This document shows positions 1 through 7,588 of a stretch of 64,000 nt of DNA, piece after piece. The notes beneath the pieces were generated by a model, which saw only the letters and a program-made list of their open reading frames with translations, was not told the DNA's origin and made no database searches. Made by a program: the position numbers and the translations under genes. Source of the DNA: Arthrobacter koreensis (GTDB taxonomy: Bacteria; Actinomycetota; Actinomycetes; Actinomycetales; Micrococcaceae); contig NZ_WACG01000001.1 in assembly GCF_009193255.1 (NCBI RefSeq), forward strand, positions 868,001 through 932,000, in the 5' to 3' direction. Numbering within the stretch: position 1 is the first letter of the stretch; every line of letters begins with the position of its first letter.

Positions 1-1
1 C

Positions 2-544
2 ATCTACAAGGTCTCGGCCTCCGACGCAGAAGGCCCCAAGGCCCAGCTCCTCGCTTCCGGCGTGGCAGTCCCGTGGGCACTGGAGGCCCAGCAGCTGCTT
101 GCCAGCGACTGGGGCGTCTCCGCCGACGTCTGGTCGGTGACCTCCTGGAACGAACTGCGCCGCGACGGCCTGGCAGCGGAGGAAGAAGCCTTCCTCAACC
201 CCGGCTCCGAACCGCGCGTGCCGTTCGTGACCCAGCAGCTGGCCGGCGCCGAAGGACCGATTGTGGCCTCCACGGACTACATGAAGGCCGTGCCGGACCA
301 GATCCGCCAGTTCGTACCGAACGACTTCGCGTCCCTGGGCGCGGACGACTTCGGCTTCGCTGACACCCGTGCAGCGGCCCGGCGCTACTTCAAGATCGAC
401 AGCCACTCCATGGTGGTCAAGACCCTGCAGCTGCTTGCGGCCCGCGGTGAAGTGGACAAGGACGCTCCGCGCCTGGCGATGGAGAAGTATGACCTGCTGA
501 ACGTGAATGCAGGCACCAGCGGCAACGCGGGCGGCGACGCCTAA
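2..544 (+). CDS. aceE: Pyruvate dehydrogenase E1 component (AceE), C-terminal fragment
   Basis: This is the last 180 residues of the homodimeric E1 of the pyruvate dehydrogenase complex, which decarboxylates pyruvate with thiamine diphosphate and passes the acetyl group to the E2 lipoyl domain. The reading frame is open from base 2, so the gene begins before the window. The visible part is the transketolase C-terminal-like domain, including SDVWSVTSWNELRRDG-like sequence (here SADVWSVTSWNELRRDG) and the family-typical stretch IVASTDYMKAVPDQIRQFVP. It ends at TAA 542-544 and is followed at once by a strong hairpin. The family assignment is firm; only the N-terminal truncation by the window edge limits it. 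Confidence 0.93.
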   Translation: MYKVSASDAEGPKAQLLASGVAVPWALEAQQLLASDWGVSADVWSVTSWNELRRDGLAAEEEAFLNPGSEPRVPFVTQQLAGAEGPIVASTDYMKAVPDQIRQFVPNDFASLGADDFGFADTRAAARRYFKIDSHSMVVKTLQLLAARGEVDKDAPRLAMEKYDLLNVNAGTSGNAGGDA

Positions 545-558
545 GTCCCCGTCTCACG

Positions 559-600
559 AAGGAAGGGCCGGAAACCGTATGCGGTTTCCGGCCCTTCCTT
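559..600. terminator. Intrinsic terminator, likely bidirectional
   Basis: A 19-bp perfect stem (559-577 with 582-600) closes a 4-base loop and is followed on the plus strand by a pyrimidine-rich CTTTC tract. It lies between the converging ends of aceE (plus) and the IclR gene (minus), so it probably serves both. Confidence 0.85.
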
Positions 601-615
601 CTTTCGGTTGGTCTC

Positions 616-1377
616 TCAGCGGTGCCGCAGGTCCTCCGCGACCTCCCGCGCGGCTGCTTGGAGCAGCGGAACTGCCCGCTGCCCAAAGGCTTCATCCACC
701 CGGGAGACCGGCCCGGACACCGAGATCGCGGTGGGGCTGGGCGCACCGGGCACGGCGACGGCGAAGCAGCGCACACCCAGCTCCTGCTCCTGCTCATCCA
801 CGGACCAGCCGCGCCGGCGGATCAGTTCCAGGTCCGCCAAGAGCCCATCAAGGCCGGTGATGCTGGCTTCCGTAGCAGCGGGCAGCCCGGTGCGGGCCAC
901 AATGCCGCGAACCTGGTCATCCGGGAGCTGCGCCAGGACCGCCTTTCCGACGCCGGTGGCATGGGCATGGGCCCGCCGGCCCACCTCGGTGAAGGTCCGC
1001 ATGGAGTGCCTGGACGGCGCCTGGGCGATGTACAGCACCTGGTCCGAGTCCAGGACGGCCATGTTGGCTGTTTCGCCCAGCTGGTCAACGAGTTTTTTCA
1101 GCACCGGCAGGGCCAGGGCACCCTGCTGTGCGGTTGCCCCTTCGCCAAGCCGGATCAGCCGGGGCCCCAGGGCGTACCGGCGGTTCGGCAGCTGGCGGAC
1201 GTAGCCCAGGCCAACCAGGGTGCGCAGCAGGCGGTGGATGGTGGGCAGCGGCAGGTCAGCAGTGGCCGCGAGCTCGCTGAGCGCCGCCGAACCGCCGGCG
1301 TCCGTAATGAGCTCCAGCAGCTCGAAGGCCCGTTCCACCGACTGCACACCGGGGCCAGCGGTTCGCTCAGCCATCAC
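616..1377 (-). CDS. IclR family transcriptional regulator
   Basis: The protein has an N-terminal winged helix-turn-helix (about residues 10-75, with GGSAALSELAATADLPLPTIHRLLRTL) and a C-terminal IclR effector domain (about 80-250). Members usually repress a neighbouring catabolic operon and release DNA on binding a small carboxylic acid. GTG 1377 and ATG 1374 are both possible starts; GGAAGGA lies 7 or 10 bases upstream. It is divergent from the hydroxypyruvate isomerase gene, and the 110-base gap holds two short palindromes that could be its operators. The glyoxylate/allantoin pathway often uses this pairing, so glyoxylate or a related acid is a plausible effector, by inference only. Confidence 0.9.
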   Translation of the reverse strand: MMAERTAGPGVQSVERAFELLELITDAGGSAALSELAATADLPLPTIHRLLRTLVGLGYVRQLPNRRYALGPRLIRLGEGATAQQGALALPVLKKLVDQLGETANMAVLDSDQVLYIAQAPSRHSMRTFTEVGRRAHAHATGVGKAVLAQLPDDQVRGIVARTGLPAATEASITGLDGLLADLELIRRRGWSVDEQEQELGVRCFAVAVPGAPSPTAISVSGPVSRVDEAFGQRAVPLLQAAAREVAEDLRHR

Positions 1378-1432
1378 GGCAGGTCCTTCCGGTACGGTTC
1401 ACCAAGGCGAACAGTTCAGCACTACGTTCTCA

Positions 1433-1467
1433 TTCCGTATCGCAAACAATATTATCCGTTCTACGGA
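1433..1467. promoter_or_regulatory. Paired IclR-type operator candidates
   Basis: Two 13-base inverted repeats, each 5+3+5, lie in the divergent gap: TTCCGTATCGCAA at 1433-1445 (one mismatched pair) and TCCGTTCTACGGA at 1455-1467 (perfect). Their centres are 22 bp apart, about two helical turns, so bound dimers would sit on one DNA face. Length and shape fit IclR-family sites; binding is not shown. Confidence 0.5.
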
Positions 1468-1488
1468 AGTCTCAGAGGAGGCACTACC

Positions 1489-2303
1489 ATGGCTGGACCC
1501 TTCCGGGACCTGACCGTGAACTGTTCCATCATGCTCGCGGATCTTCCGCTGCTGGAGCGCCCGGCGGCAGCGGCAGCGGCGGGGTTCAGCGCCGTCGAAT
1601 TCTGGTGGCCGTTCGAATCGCCGGTTCCCGGGGATCGGGAGGTGGATGCCTTCCTCACCGCAATCTCCGACGCCGGCGTCCGGCTGACCGGGCTCAACTT
1701 CTATGCCGGGAACATGCCGGACGGGGAGCGCGGCGTGCTCTCCTCTCCCTCCCGCAGCGCAGCCTTCCGTTCCAGTCTGGAGGCCACGGCCGCCATCGCC
1801 GAGCGGACGGGGTGCCGAGGGTTCAACGCACTGTACGGCCTGCCGGAGGAAAACACCGTCCCGGCCGCCCAGGCAGACTGTGCGGTGGAGAATCTGGCTG
1901 CGGCCGCCGACGCCGTCTCCTCCCTGGGCGGGACGGTCCTGCTGGAGCCGCTCAGCGGGGTCCCCGGGTACCCCCTCCGGACCGCAGCCGACTGCTTCGC
2001 CGTCCTCGAACGGGTGCACGGCACCGGACGGCAGAACCTCGCCTGCTGGCGGACTTCTACCACCTGGCCGTCAACGGCGAGGACGTACCGGCCCTCATCG
2101 CCGGGCACGCGGCGTCGTTCGGGCACATCCAGCTCGCCGACGCTCCGGGACGCGGTGCCCCCGGAACCGGCAGCCTGCCTTTGGAACGGTGGACGGCGTC
2201 GGCCATCGCCGCGGGCTACCGGGGATTAATCAGCCTGGAATACCTCAGCCCCAGCGCGGAGGCCTTCACCTGGCTGGAGCCGTACCGGGCGGCCGCGGAG
2301 TAA
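1489..2303 (+). pseudogene. hyi: Hydroxypyruvate isomerase, frameshifted
   Basis: Hydroxypyruvate isomerase interconverts hydroxypyruvate and tartronate semialdehyde in glyoxylate metabolism and is a xylose-isomerase-like TIM barrel of about 260 residues. The start is ATG 1489 with AGAGGAG 8 bases upstream. Frame 1 reads correctly to about residue 185 (RVHGTGRQNLA) and then becomes nonsense, ending at 2229. The correct C-terminal part, LLADFYHLAVNGEDVPAL through LEPYRAAAE, continues in frame 3 from 2043 to the stop at 2303. Adding one C in the CC run at 2042-2043 restores a 271-residue protein of normal length. The rest of the sequence shows no decay, so this is either a very recent mutation or a sequencing error. 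Confidence 0.85.
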
Positions 2304-2340
2304 ACCCTGGCGCGGAGGTTCCTGCCGGTGCCGTGGGGAG

Positions 2341-2859
2341 TTATCGGGTGCGGGAGGTGCGCAGCGGCAGCCGGTGCAGTTCGACGTCGACCGTTCCGTT
2401 GCCGATGTTCGCCACCATATAGGTGCAGTACGGCTGGCGGCGCCGGTCCGTCGGGGACCCCGGGTTGAGCAGCCGCAGCCCGTTTGGCGTGGTGGTATCC
2501 CAGGGAATGTGGCTGTGCCCAAAGACCAGCAGGTCAGTGTCCGGGAATGCGTCCTGCATACGCGCTTCACGGCCCTTTGCCGCACCGGTTTCATGCACGA
2601 CGGCGATGCGCACGCCGCCGACGACTGCGGTGCCTGCCTCCGGCAGCCTGGCGCGGAGTCCGGGTCCGTCATTGTTCCCCCAGCAGCCCAGCAGTGCGTG
2701 CGAACGTTCCTGCAGCTCGTCCAGGAGGTCCTCGCTGACCCAGTCACCGGCGTGAATGACCAGGTCTGCCGCTTCCACTTCATCCCACACCTGTGCCGGC
2801 AGCGCCCTGGCCCGCTTTGGCACATGGGTGTCTGCAATTAGCAGCGCCCTGGTTGTCAT
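2341..2859 (-). CDS. Metallophosphoesterase, YfcE/MJ0936-type
   Basis: A 172-residue calcineurin-like phosphoesterase. The metal-ligand motifs are visible in order: DTH near residue 9, AGDWV near 36 (GD motif), GNND near 60 and FGHSH near 112. Small proteins of this type are usually cytosolic phosphodiesterases with broad substrate range. An upstream GTG at 2865 is in frame, but ATG 2859 is better placed relative to the GAGGGAAG purine tract, so I chose it. The gene is single, converging with the hyi locus; its end is 37 bases from the hyi stop. The physiological substrate cannot be told from sequence. Confidence 0.85.
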   Translation of the reverse strand: MTTRALLIADTHVPKRARALPAQVWDEVEAADLVIHAGDWVSEDLLDELQERSHALLGCWGNNDGPGLRARLPEAGTAVVGGVRIAVVHETGAAKGREARMQDAFPDTDLLVFGHSHIPWDTTTPNGLRLLNPGSPTDRRRQPYCTYMVANIGNGTVDVELHRLPLRTSRTR

Positions 2860-2944
2860 TCCCACTTCCCTCTCGGTGGATTCCCCACGGGCACGTTCCG
2901 GGCCCGGACCCTAGGTTAGCCCGGTATTGATTCGCCGGCCGGGC

Positions 2945-3730
2945 CTACGGGTTCGCCCAGTCCAGGGAAACCCGGACCTGGCCCCGGGTTCCGTCCTTGT
3001 AGGTCAACTCCAACGGGATGCCGGCGTCCGGATAGTCCTTCAGCTCGTCCCCGGGAAACCACAGCACAAAGTACCCGTTGGCAACACTGCCGCTCACCTC
3101 ACCCTGGGTATGACTGGCATAGGAGACAGCGCTGACATCGGCTCCCGCGGCACCCACAACCATGGAAAGCTCGCCAGCAGAAGTGGATCCCATCCCCATG
3201 GCGGTGGGAAGCAAGCCACGCGTAGCGGGCTCGGCTCCGCCCGGAGTGTTGCCTGAGTACCCAAAAGAACCGCCGAAGAGAGACCCGTCAGTAACGCACA
3301 TGGATGAGAAGCCGCCTGGGCCGGAGAGGACAACCGTGGTCCACTCGCCCCGGCGCTCGGCAATTGCCACGCTTGCTCCTGCGGATTCGCGAGCCGTGTT
3401 CCGGTCCGACGAACGGCAGTCGTTCCCGGCCTTCTCGCTGCCTTCCGGACCCAGGGCAGACGGTGTCTGGGTCCAGCTGGCATACGCCGGATCACCGCCG
3501 CCAAGCACCGGAACGGCAAGAATCGCCAGGGCAGCTGCTGCGGCGGCACAGCCAAGGACAAGACGGCGGTTCCTTCGCGTCCGCGCGGGTATCGTCCGCA
3601 ACTCTTCGCCGGCGTGGTCAGCAGCCAGTATCCGTTCAACGTCCGCAGTTCTCCGCTCCGGTCCTGTACCGGCCGGGGCAGCAGCGTCCAGTGACTTCAG
3701 CAGCACATCTGTTTCTTCATCCCGCAGCAT
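2945..3730 (-). CDS. Sigma-associated membrane protein, possible anti-sigma factor
   Basis: A 261-residue protein with a charged N-terminal cytoplasmic part (about 1-55), one membrane segment (about 57-77, LVLGCAAAAAALAILAVPVLG) and a large extracytoplasmic domain rich in Gly and Ser. It follows the ECF sigma gene with the stop and start sharing one base (TAATG), so the two are translationally coupled. Position and topology match membrane-anchored partners of actinobacterial ECF sigma factors. I see no HxxxCxxC zinc motif, so it is not a ZAS-type anti-sigma factor. The extracytoplasmic domain is not one I recognise. Confidence 0.65.
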   Translation of the reverse strand: MLRDEETDVLLKSLDAAAPAGTGPERRTADVERILAADHAGEELRTIPARTRRNRRLVLGCAAAAAALAILAVPVLGGGDPAYASWTQTPSALGPEGSEKAGNDCRSSDRNTARESAGASVAIAERRGEWTTVVLSGPGGFSSMCVTDGSLFGGSFGYSGNTPGGAEPATRGLLPTAMGMGSTSAGELSMVVGAAGADVSAVSYASHTQGEVSGSVANGYFVLWFPGDELKDYPDAGIPLELTYKDGTRGQVRVSLDWANP

Positions 3731-4290
3731 TACGGTTTCCTTTCGGCAGCAGGTACCCGCACCGCAGCGGCAGCGGGAAGATGGTCCAGCAGCAGCCGCA
3801 GCGCCCGGCGGGCGCGGGTGAGCCGGATCCGGTAGGCGACCGGGGAAATGCCCAGGACAGCCGCAGCCTGCGGCCCTGGAAGGTCCTCGAAGACAGCCAG
3901 CCCCAGGGCTTCCTGGTGGACCTCGGACAGCTGCCGCCAGGCGCGGGCAACATCCATCCGCTGCTCCGCGAAGTCAATCTCGGCCGAAGAGACCGGAACT
4001 GAAACGGCTTCACTAAGGCGGACGCCCAGCGCGCTGCGGCGCTGCTCACCGCGGCGGCCATTGAGCATCATGTTGCGGCCTATGCCAAAGATCCAGGCAC
4101 GCCGGTCCGCCTCGCCTGCGGGCAGGTCCTCGAACCTGCGCCACACCACCAGGAAGGTTTCGGCGACGAGGTCCTCGGCATGGCCGGCGCCCGTGCGCCG
4201 CTGCACGAACCTCAGCAGGTCCGGGTACACGGCGGCATAGAGAGCCCGAAAGCGCGCCTCACGGTCCGGCTTTCCTGGGAACTGGGTCAT
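3730..4290 (-). CDS. ECF-type RNA polymerase sigma factor
   Basis: A 186-residue sigma-70 family protein of ECF size. Region 2 spans about residues 15-80 (YPDLLRFVQRRTGAGHAEDLVAETFLVVWRR, RRAWIFGIGRNMMLN) and region 4 about 115-165 (LSEVHQEALGLAVFEDLPGPQAAAVLGIS with the helix-turn-helix). It directs RNA polymerase to a specific promoter set. The start at ATG 4290 has only a weak purine tract upstream. It is the first gene of a two-gene operon with the putative anti-sigma protein. No typical ECF autoregulatory -35/-10 pair was obvious upstream, so the target regulon is unknown. Confidence 0.9.
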   Translation of the reverse strand: MTQFPGKPDREARFRALYAAVYPDLLRFVQRRTGAGHAEDLVAETFLVVWRRFEDLPAGEADRRAWIFGIGRNMMLNGRRGEQRRSALGVRLSEAVSVPVSSAEIDFAEQRMDVARAWRQLSEVHQEALGLAVFEDLPGPQAAAVLGISPVAYRIRLTRARRALRLLLDHLPAAAAVRVPAAERKP

Positions 4291-4345
4291 ACCCCGTACC
4301 TGTCCGCCATGCGCCCGAGTGTTTCACACCGGCACCGGGGATTTT

Positions 4346-5890
4346 CTAGCCGGCGTACTGGCGCTTCAGGTCAGCCTTGCGGATCTTGCCGCTGGCAGTG
4401 CGCGGAAAGTCGGAAACGATCTCCACGGTTTTGGGAATCTTGTAGCGTGCCAAGCGGCCGTCCAGATGCGCGGCCACCTCGGCCGGCTCCAGCGTAAACC
4501 CGTCCCGCAGGGTTACCAGCGCCTTCGGCACCTCGCCCCACTTCTCATCCGCCACTCCGATGACCGCGACGCCGCTAACCGCATCCAGCTCGCTGATGAT
4601 CTGCTCCACTTCGGCGGGGTAGATGTTCTCTCCGCCGGAAATGATCATGTCCTTCAGCCGGTCAGAGATGAAGAGGAACCCGTCGGCGTCGAAATAGCCC
4701 ATGTCCCCGGAGCGGAACCAGTGTCCGTCCACAAAGGCAGCTTCAGTGGCGTCCGGCCGGTTCCAGTAGGACTTGATGACATTCGGCCCGCTGATCTGTA
4801 CCTCGCCCACTTCGCCGGGGTCGGCGTCGCTCCCGTCCAGCCGGGCCACACGGACGGAGGTAAAGAAGTGCGGAGCGCCGGCGGAACCGGCCTTCTCCCG
4901 CGAGAACAACGGGGGCAGGGCGGTGGCGCCGGGCGCCGTTTCGGTCATGCCGTAGCCGCCGGAGAAGCTCAGGCCGCGTTCCTCGTACGCGTCGATCACG
5001 CGCAGCGGCACGGCTGACCCGCCGCAGGTGAGCTTGCGGAGCGAGCTGATGTCCCGCTTGTCCCAGTCAGGGTGCTCGCACAGCAGCTGGTAGGTGGTGG
5101 GGACGCCGCTGATGTAGGTGGCCCGGTACTTCTCGATGAGTTCAAGGGTCCGCCCCGGCTCGAACCGGGTTTCGAGGATCACGGTGGCACCCTTGAGCAG
5201 GTTCGGCAGCACCCCCATGTCCAGGGACGCGACGTGGAACAGCGGTGAGATCATCAGCGCAATATCGTTCTCCGCGACGTCATAGTCCACCAGCACGTTG
5301 AAGCAGTTCCAGGCCAGGTTGGCATGGGTGAGCAGGGCGCCCTTCGGCTGTCCGGTGGTCCCGGACGTGTAGAGGATGATCGCGGCGTCCTCGAGGGACA
5401 CCGGGGCATCCGCGAAGCCGGACGGTGCCTCGAAGGCCGGCTCGTACGGCTGGACCCGGCCCTCGGGATCCTCGGCACGGACGGCACCTGTGCCGTCATC
5501 CACCAGGAGACGGAGCTCGACGCCGGTGCCCCGTGAGCCGCGGACCGCAAGCTCGTCCAGGGCCAGGGTGTTCACCAGCACGGTGCTGCCGGAGTCCTGG
5601 AGCGCGAACTGGATCTCGGGCGGAGCCAGCCGGGTGTTCAGTGGAACGAAGACCGCACCGAGGGAACCGGCGGCGAAGAAGGTCTCAAGGAAGGAGGGGT
5701 GGTTGTCGCCAAGGAAAGCCACGCGCGTTCCCTGCCGGACTCCTGCCGCGCGCAGCGCTGCGGCAAGGCTGTTGATCCGATCGTCCAGCTCCGCGTAGCT
5801 CGTTGCCTGGTCACGGAAGACCAGTGCGGTTCTGGAACCTGACTTGATCCGCTGGCGGTGGATCCATGACCCAAGGCCCTGGTTCTGCAT
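4346..5890 (-). CDS. Acyl-CoA synthetase (AMP-forming acid:CoA ligase)
   Basis: A 514-residue ANL-superfamily ligase that activates a carboxylic acid through an acyl-adenylate to the CoA thioester. The ATP P-loop LYTSGTTGQPKG lies near residues 173-184, GYGMTETAP near 314, the SGDMGYFD hinge region near 395 and the C-terminal lysine motif TASGKIRK near 503. An upstream ATG (5908) gives six more residues but lacks an SD; ATG 5890 has AAGGA 10 bases ahead. It is last in an operon with an SDR, a MaoC hydratase and a solute-binding protein. The substrate is probably the acid that this operon imports and degrades; chain length or aromaticity cannot be told. Confidence 0.88.
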   Translation of the reverse strand: MQNQGLGSWIHRQRIKSGSRTALVFRDQATSYAELDDRINSLAAALRAAGVRQGTRVAFLGDNHPSFLETFFAAGSLGAVFVPLNTRLAPPEIQFALQDSGSTVLVNTLALDELAVRGSRGTGVELRLLVDDGTGAVRAEDPEGRVQPYEPAFEAPSGFADAPVSLEDAAIILYTSGTTGQPKGALLTHANLAWNCFNVLVDYDVAENDIALMISPLFHVASLDMGVLPNLLKGATVILETRFEPGRTLELIEKYRATYISGVPTTYQLLCEHPDWDKRDISSLRKLTCGGSAVPLRVIDAYEERGLSFSGGYGMTETAPGATALPPLFSREKAGSAGAPHFFTSVRVARLDGSDADPGEVGEVQISGPNVIKSYWNRPDATEAAFVDGHWFRSGDMGYFDADGFLFISDRLKDMIISGGENIYPAEVEQIISELDAVSGVAVIGVADEKWGEVPKALVTLRDGFTLEPAEVAAHLDGRLARYKIPKTVEIVSDFPRTASGKIRKADLKRQYAG

Positions 5891-5942
5891 TGCTGAAACG
5901 TCCTTCATCCGTGCCGGGTGGTTTGGGTGTTGGTGAGCGGGT

Positions 5943-5984
5943 GTGCCGGGGTCCGCCTGAGGAGGTGCAGGCGGACCCCGGCAC
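5943..5984. terminator. Intercistronic hairpin
   Basis: A 17-bp perfect stem (5943-5959 with 5968-5984) with an 8-base loop lies just after the solute-binding protein gene and before the ligase gene on the minus strand. There is no T-tract, so it may stabilise the upstream mRNA end or attenuate rather than fully terminate. Confidence 0.55.
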
Positions 5985-5990
5985 GGCTCA

Positions 5991-7007
5991 TTACTGGATC
6001 GTCATTGCTTCCAGGTCGGGTGCCTTCTCAACGAACTCGTACTTGAGCATCAGTTCGCCCATGTCGTTGAGCTGTTCGGTGCGCAGCTCGGCGTCGTACT
6101 GCTCCATCTTCAGATTGGCGGCCACCTCTGCAGGCATGTTCATGAACGCCGGGAGGACTGCCTTGACGTCGTCAATGTTGGCTTCTGCCTGCTCCAGGAG
6201 GTCTTCCATGGCGGTCTTGAACTTCTCCACCGTTTCCGGGCTGGAGGAGGCATAGTTGCCGGACGTGAAGGTCACCATGGTGGGCATGCCCGGGACGGCT
6301 TCCTGGTTGGAGTAGCCCACCAGGACGTTGTCCGGGTTGGACAGTGCCTTGCTGAGGAAGGGTTCCGGAATCCAGATGGCGTCCGTGTTGCCGAGGTCCA
6401 GCTGGGCTTCCATGTCCGGGAACGGCATCTCGGAGAACTTGATCTGCGTGGGATCGGCCCCGGCCAGGGATGCTGCTTCCATGATGGTCAGGTCGCCCTG
6501 GGTGTTCACTGCGTTGACACTGGCGGTTTTGCCCTCCAGGTCGGCGAAGCTGGTGATGCCGGAATCCGCCCGTGCCACCACGCCGTTGATGTCTTCGCCT
6601 TCGGCGTAGGAGTTGGAGTACCCGGTGACGATCTTCATGTCCAGGCCCTTGTCCTTGGCCACCATGACGGTCAGCGGGTTGCCGACGGCGAAGTTCATGT
6701 CTCCGGTGGAGACTGCCGGGAGCATGGCTGCGCCGCCCTGGCCGGTCTGGAGTTCAACGTCCAGTCCGTGCTCCTCGAAGATGCCTTCGTCCACGCCGTA
6801 CTGCATGGCGGCCGAGGGCGCGATGCCGATGACGCCAACAACGATCTTTTCGACCTCGCCGCCCGCTGCAGCGGATCCGGACGCGGACGGGGAGGAGCTT
6901 GAATCGCTGCCGGACAGGCTGCCGCCGCCGCAGCCCGCCAGTGCCAGGGTGGCGACTGCGCCGAGCGCAAGGGCCTTGGCAGCCCGCCGGGTAATGAAGT
7001 GCCTCAT
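5991..7007 (-). CDS. ABC-type solute-binding lipoprotein, NMT1/SsuA-like
   Basis: A 338-residue periplasmic-type binding protein of the NMT1/THI5/SsuA group, which usually bind sulfonates, nitrate, pyrimidines or aromatic acids. The signal peptide (about 1-25) ends in the lipobox LALAGC with Cys 26 as lipid anchor, followed by a Gly/Ser/Ala linker to about residue 50. The domain begins VEKIVVGVIGIAPSAAMQYGVDEGIFEEHGL. It sits between maoC and the CoA ligase gene in one operon, yet no permease or ATPase gene is nearby. It may feed a transporter encoded elsewhere, or act as a ligand sensor. The ligand is inferred to be the acid activated by the ligase. Confidence 0.87.
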   Translation of the reverse strand: MRHFITRRAAKALALGAVATLALAGCGGGSLSGSDSSSSPSASGSAAAGGEVEKIVVGVIGIAPSAAMQYGVDEGIFEEHGLDVELQTGQGGAAMLPAVSTGDMNFAVGNPLTVMVAKDKGLDMKIVTGYSNSYAEGEDINGVVARADSGITSFADLEGKTASVNAVNTQGDLTIMEAASLAGADPTQIKFSEMPFPDMEAQLDLGNTDAIWIPEPFLSKALSNPDNVLVGYSNQEAVPGMPTMVTFTSGNYASSSPETVEKFKTAMEDLLEQAEANIDDVKAVLPAFMNMPAEVAANLKMEQYDAELRTEQLNDMGELMLKYEFVEKAPDLEAMTIQ

Positions 7008-7115
7008 GACTTTCCTCTTCCTTGAGGGGAGAAATGGATACTGCTGGAGGGGTGGTGCTGGTGGTGCGTTGGTGCTGCCCGAACCGCGGACGGGGCCGGG
7101 AGTGCGGCTGGCAGG

Positions 7116-7571
7116 TTAGGCGTAGAACCGTGCCAGGAACTCTGCGACGACGGCGGGACGTTCTTCGCCGTCGATCTCGATGGTGTTGGACGTCTTGATC
7201 TGCACGCCGCCCTTAACCTCGGTGACCTCGGAGATTACCGAGTGGAGGCGGACCTTGGAACCCACCTTCACCGGGTTGGTGAACCGGACCCGGTCCAGGC
7301 CGTAGTTGACCTTGGTCTTCACGCCGTCGACGTCGAAGAGCGAGCTCCACAGCGGAATGATCAGGGACAGGGTCAGGAAACCGTGCGCGATCGGGGCGCC
7401 GAAGGGGCCATCCTTCGCCTTTTCCGGATCGGTGTGGATCCACTGATGATCATCAGTGGCGTCCGCGAACGTGTTGATCTGGTTCTGGGTGATCTCGATG
7501 TAGTCGGTGTAGCCGAGGTCCTTGCCTACCAGGGACGGCAGTTCTTCGAAGGTGACAACAGTGGCACTCAT
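7116..7571 (-). CDS. MaoC-like (R)-specific enoyl-CoA hydratase
   Basis: A 151-residue single hot-dog-fold hydratase. The hydratase-2 signature is clear: FADATDDHQWIHTDPEKA with catalytic Asp and His, then GPFGAPIAHGFLTLSL. It adds water across an enoyl-CoA to give a 3-hydroxyacyl-CoA. The start is ATG 7571 with AGGAAG 7 bases upstream; the longer in-frame extension to 7748 overlaps the SDR gene and is rejected. The adjacent upstream gene encodes the dehydrogenase for the next beta-oxidation step. In eukaryotic MFE-2 these two domains are fused; here they are separate neighbouring genes. Confidence 0.9.
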   Translation of the reverse strand: MSATVVTFEELPSLVGKDLGYTDYIEITQNQINTFADATDDHQWIHTDPEKAKDGPFGAPIAHGFLTLSLIIPLWSSLFDVDGVKTKVNYGLDRVRFTNPVKVGSKVRLHSVISEVTEVKGGVQIKTSNTIEIDGEERPAVVAEFLARFYA

Positions 7572-7588
7572 GTGTTTCTTCCTAGCGT

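Noticed and set aside
622-1488. Long plus-strand frame running into the hydroxypyruvate isomerase gene
   Set aside because: It is antisense to the IclR gene and only reaches hyi because high GC suppresses stops; the SD and family start are at 1489.
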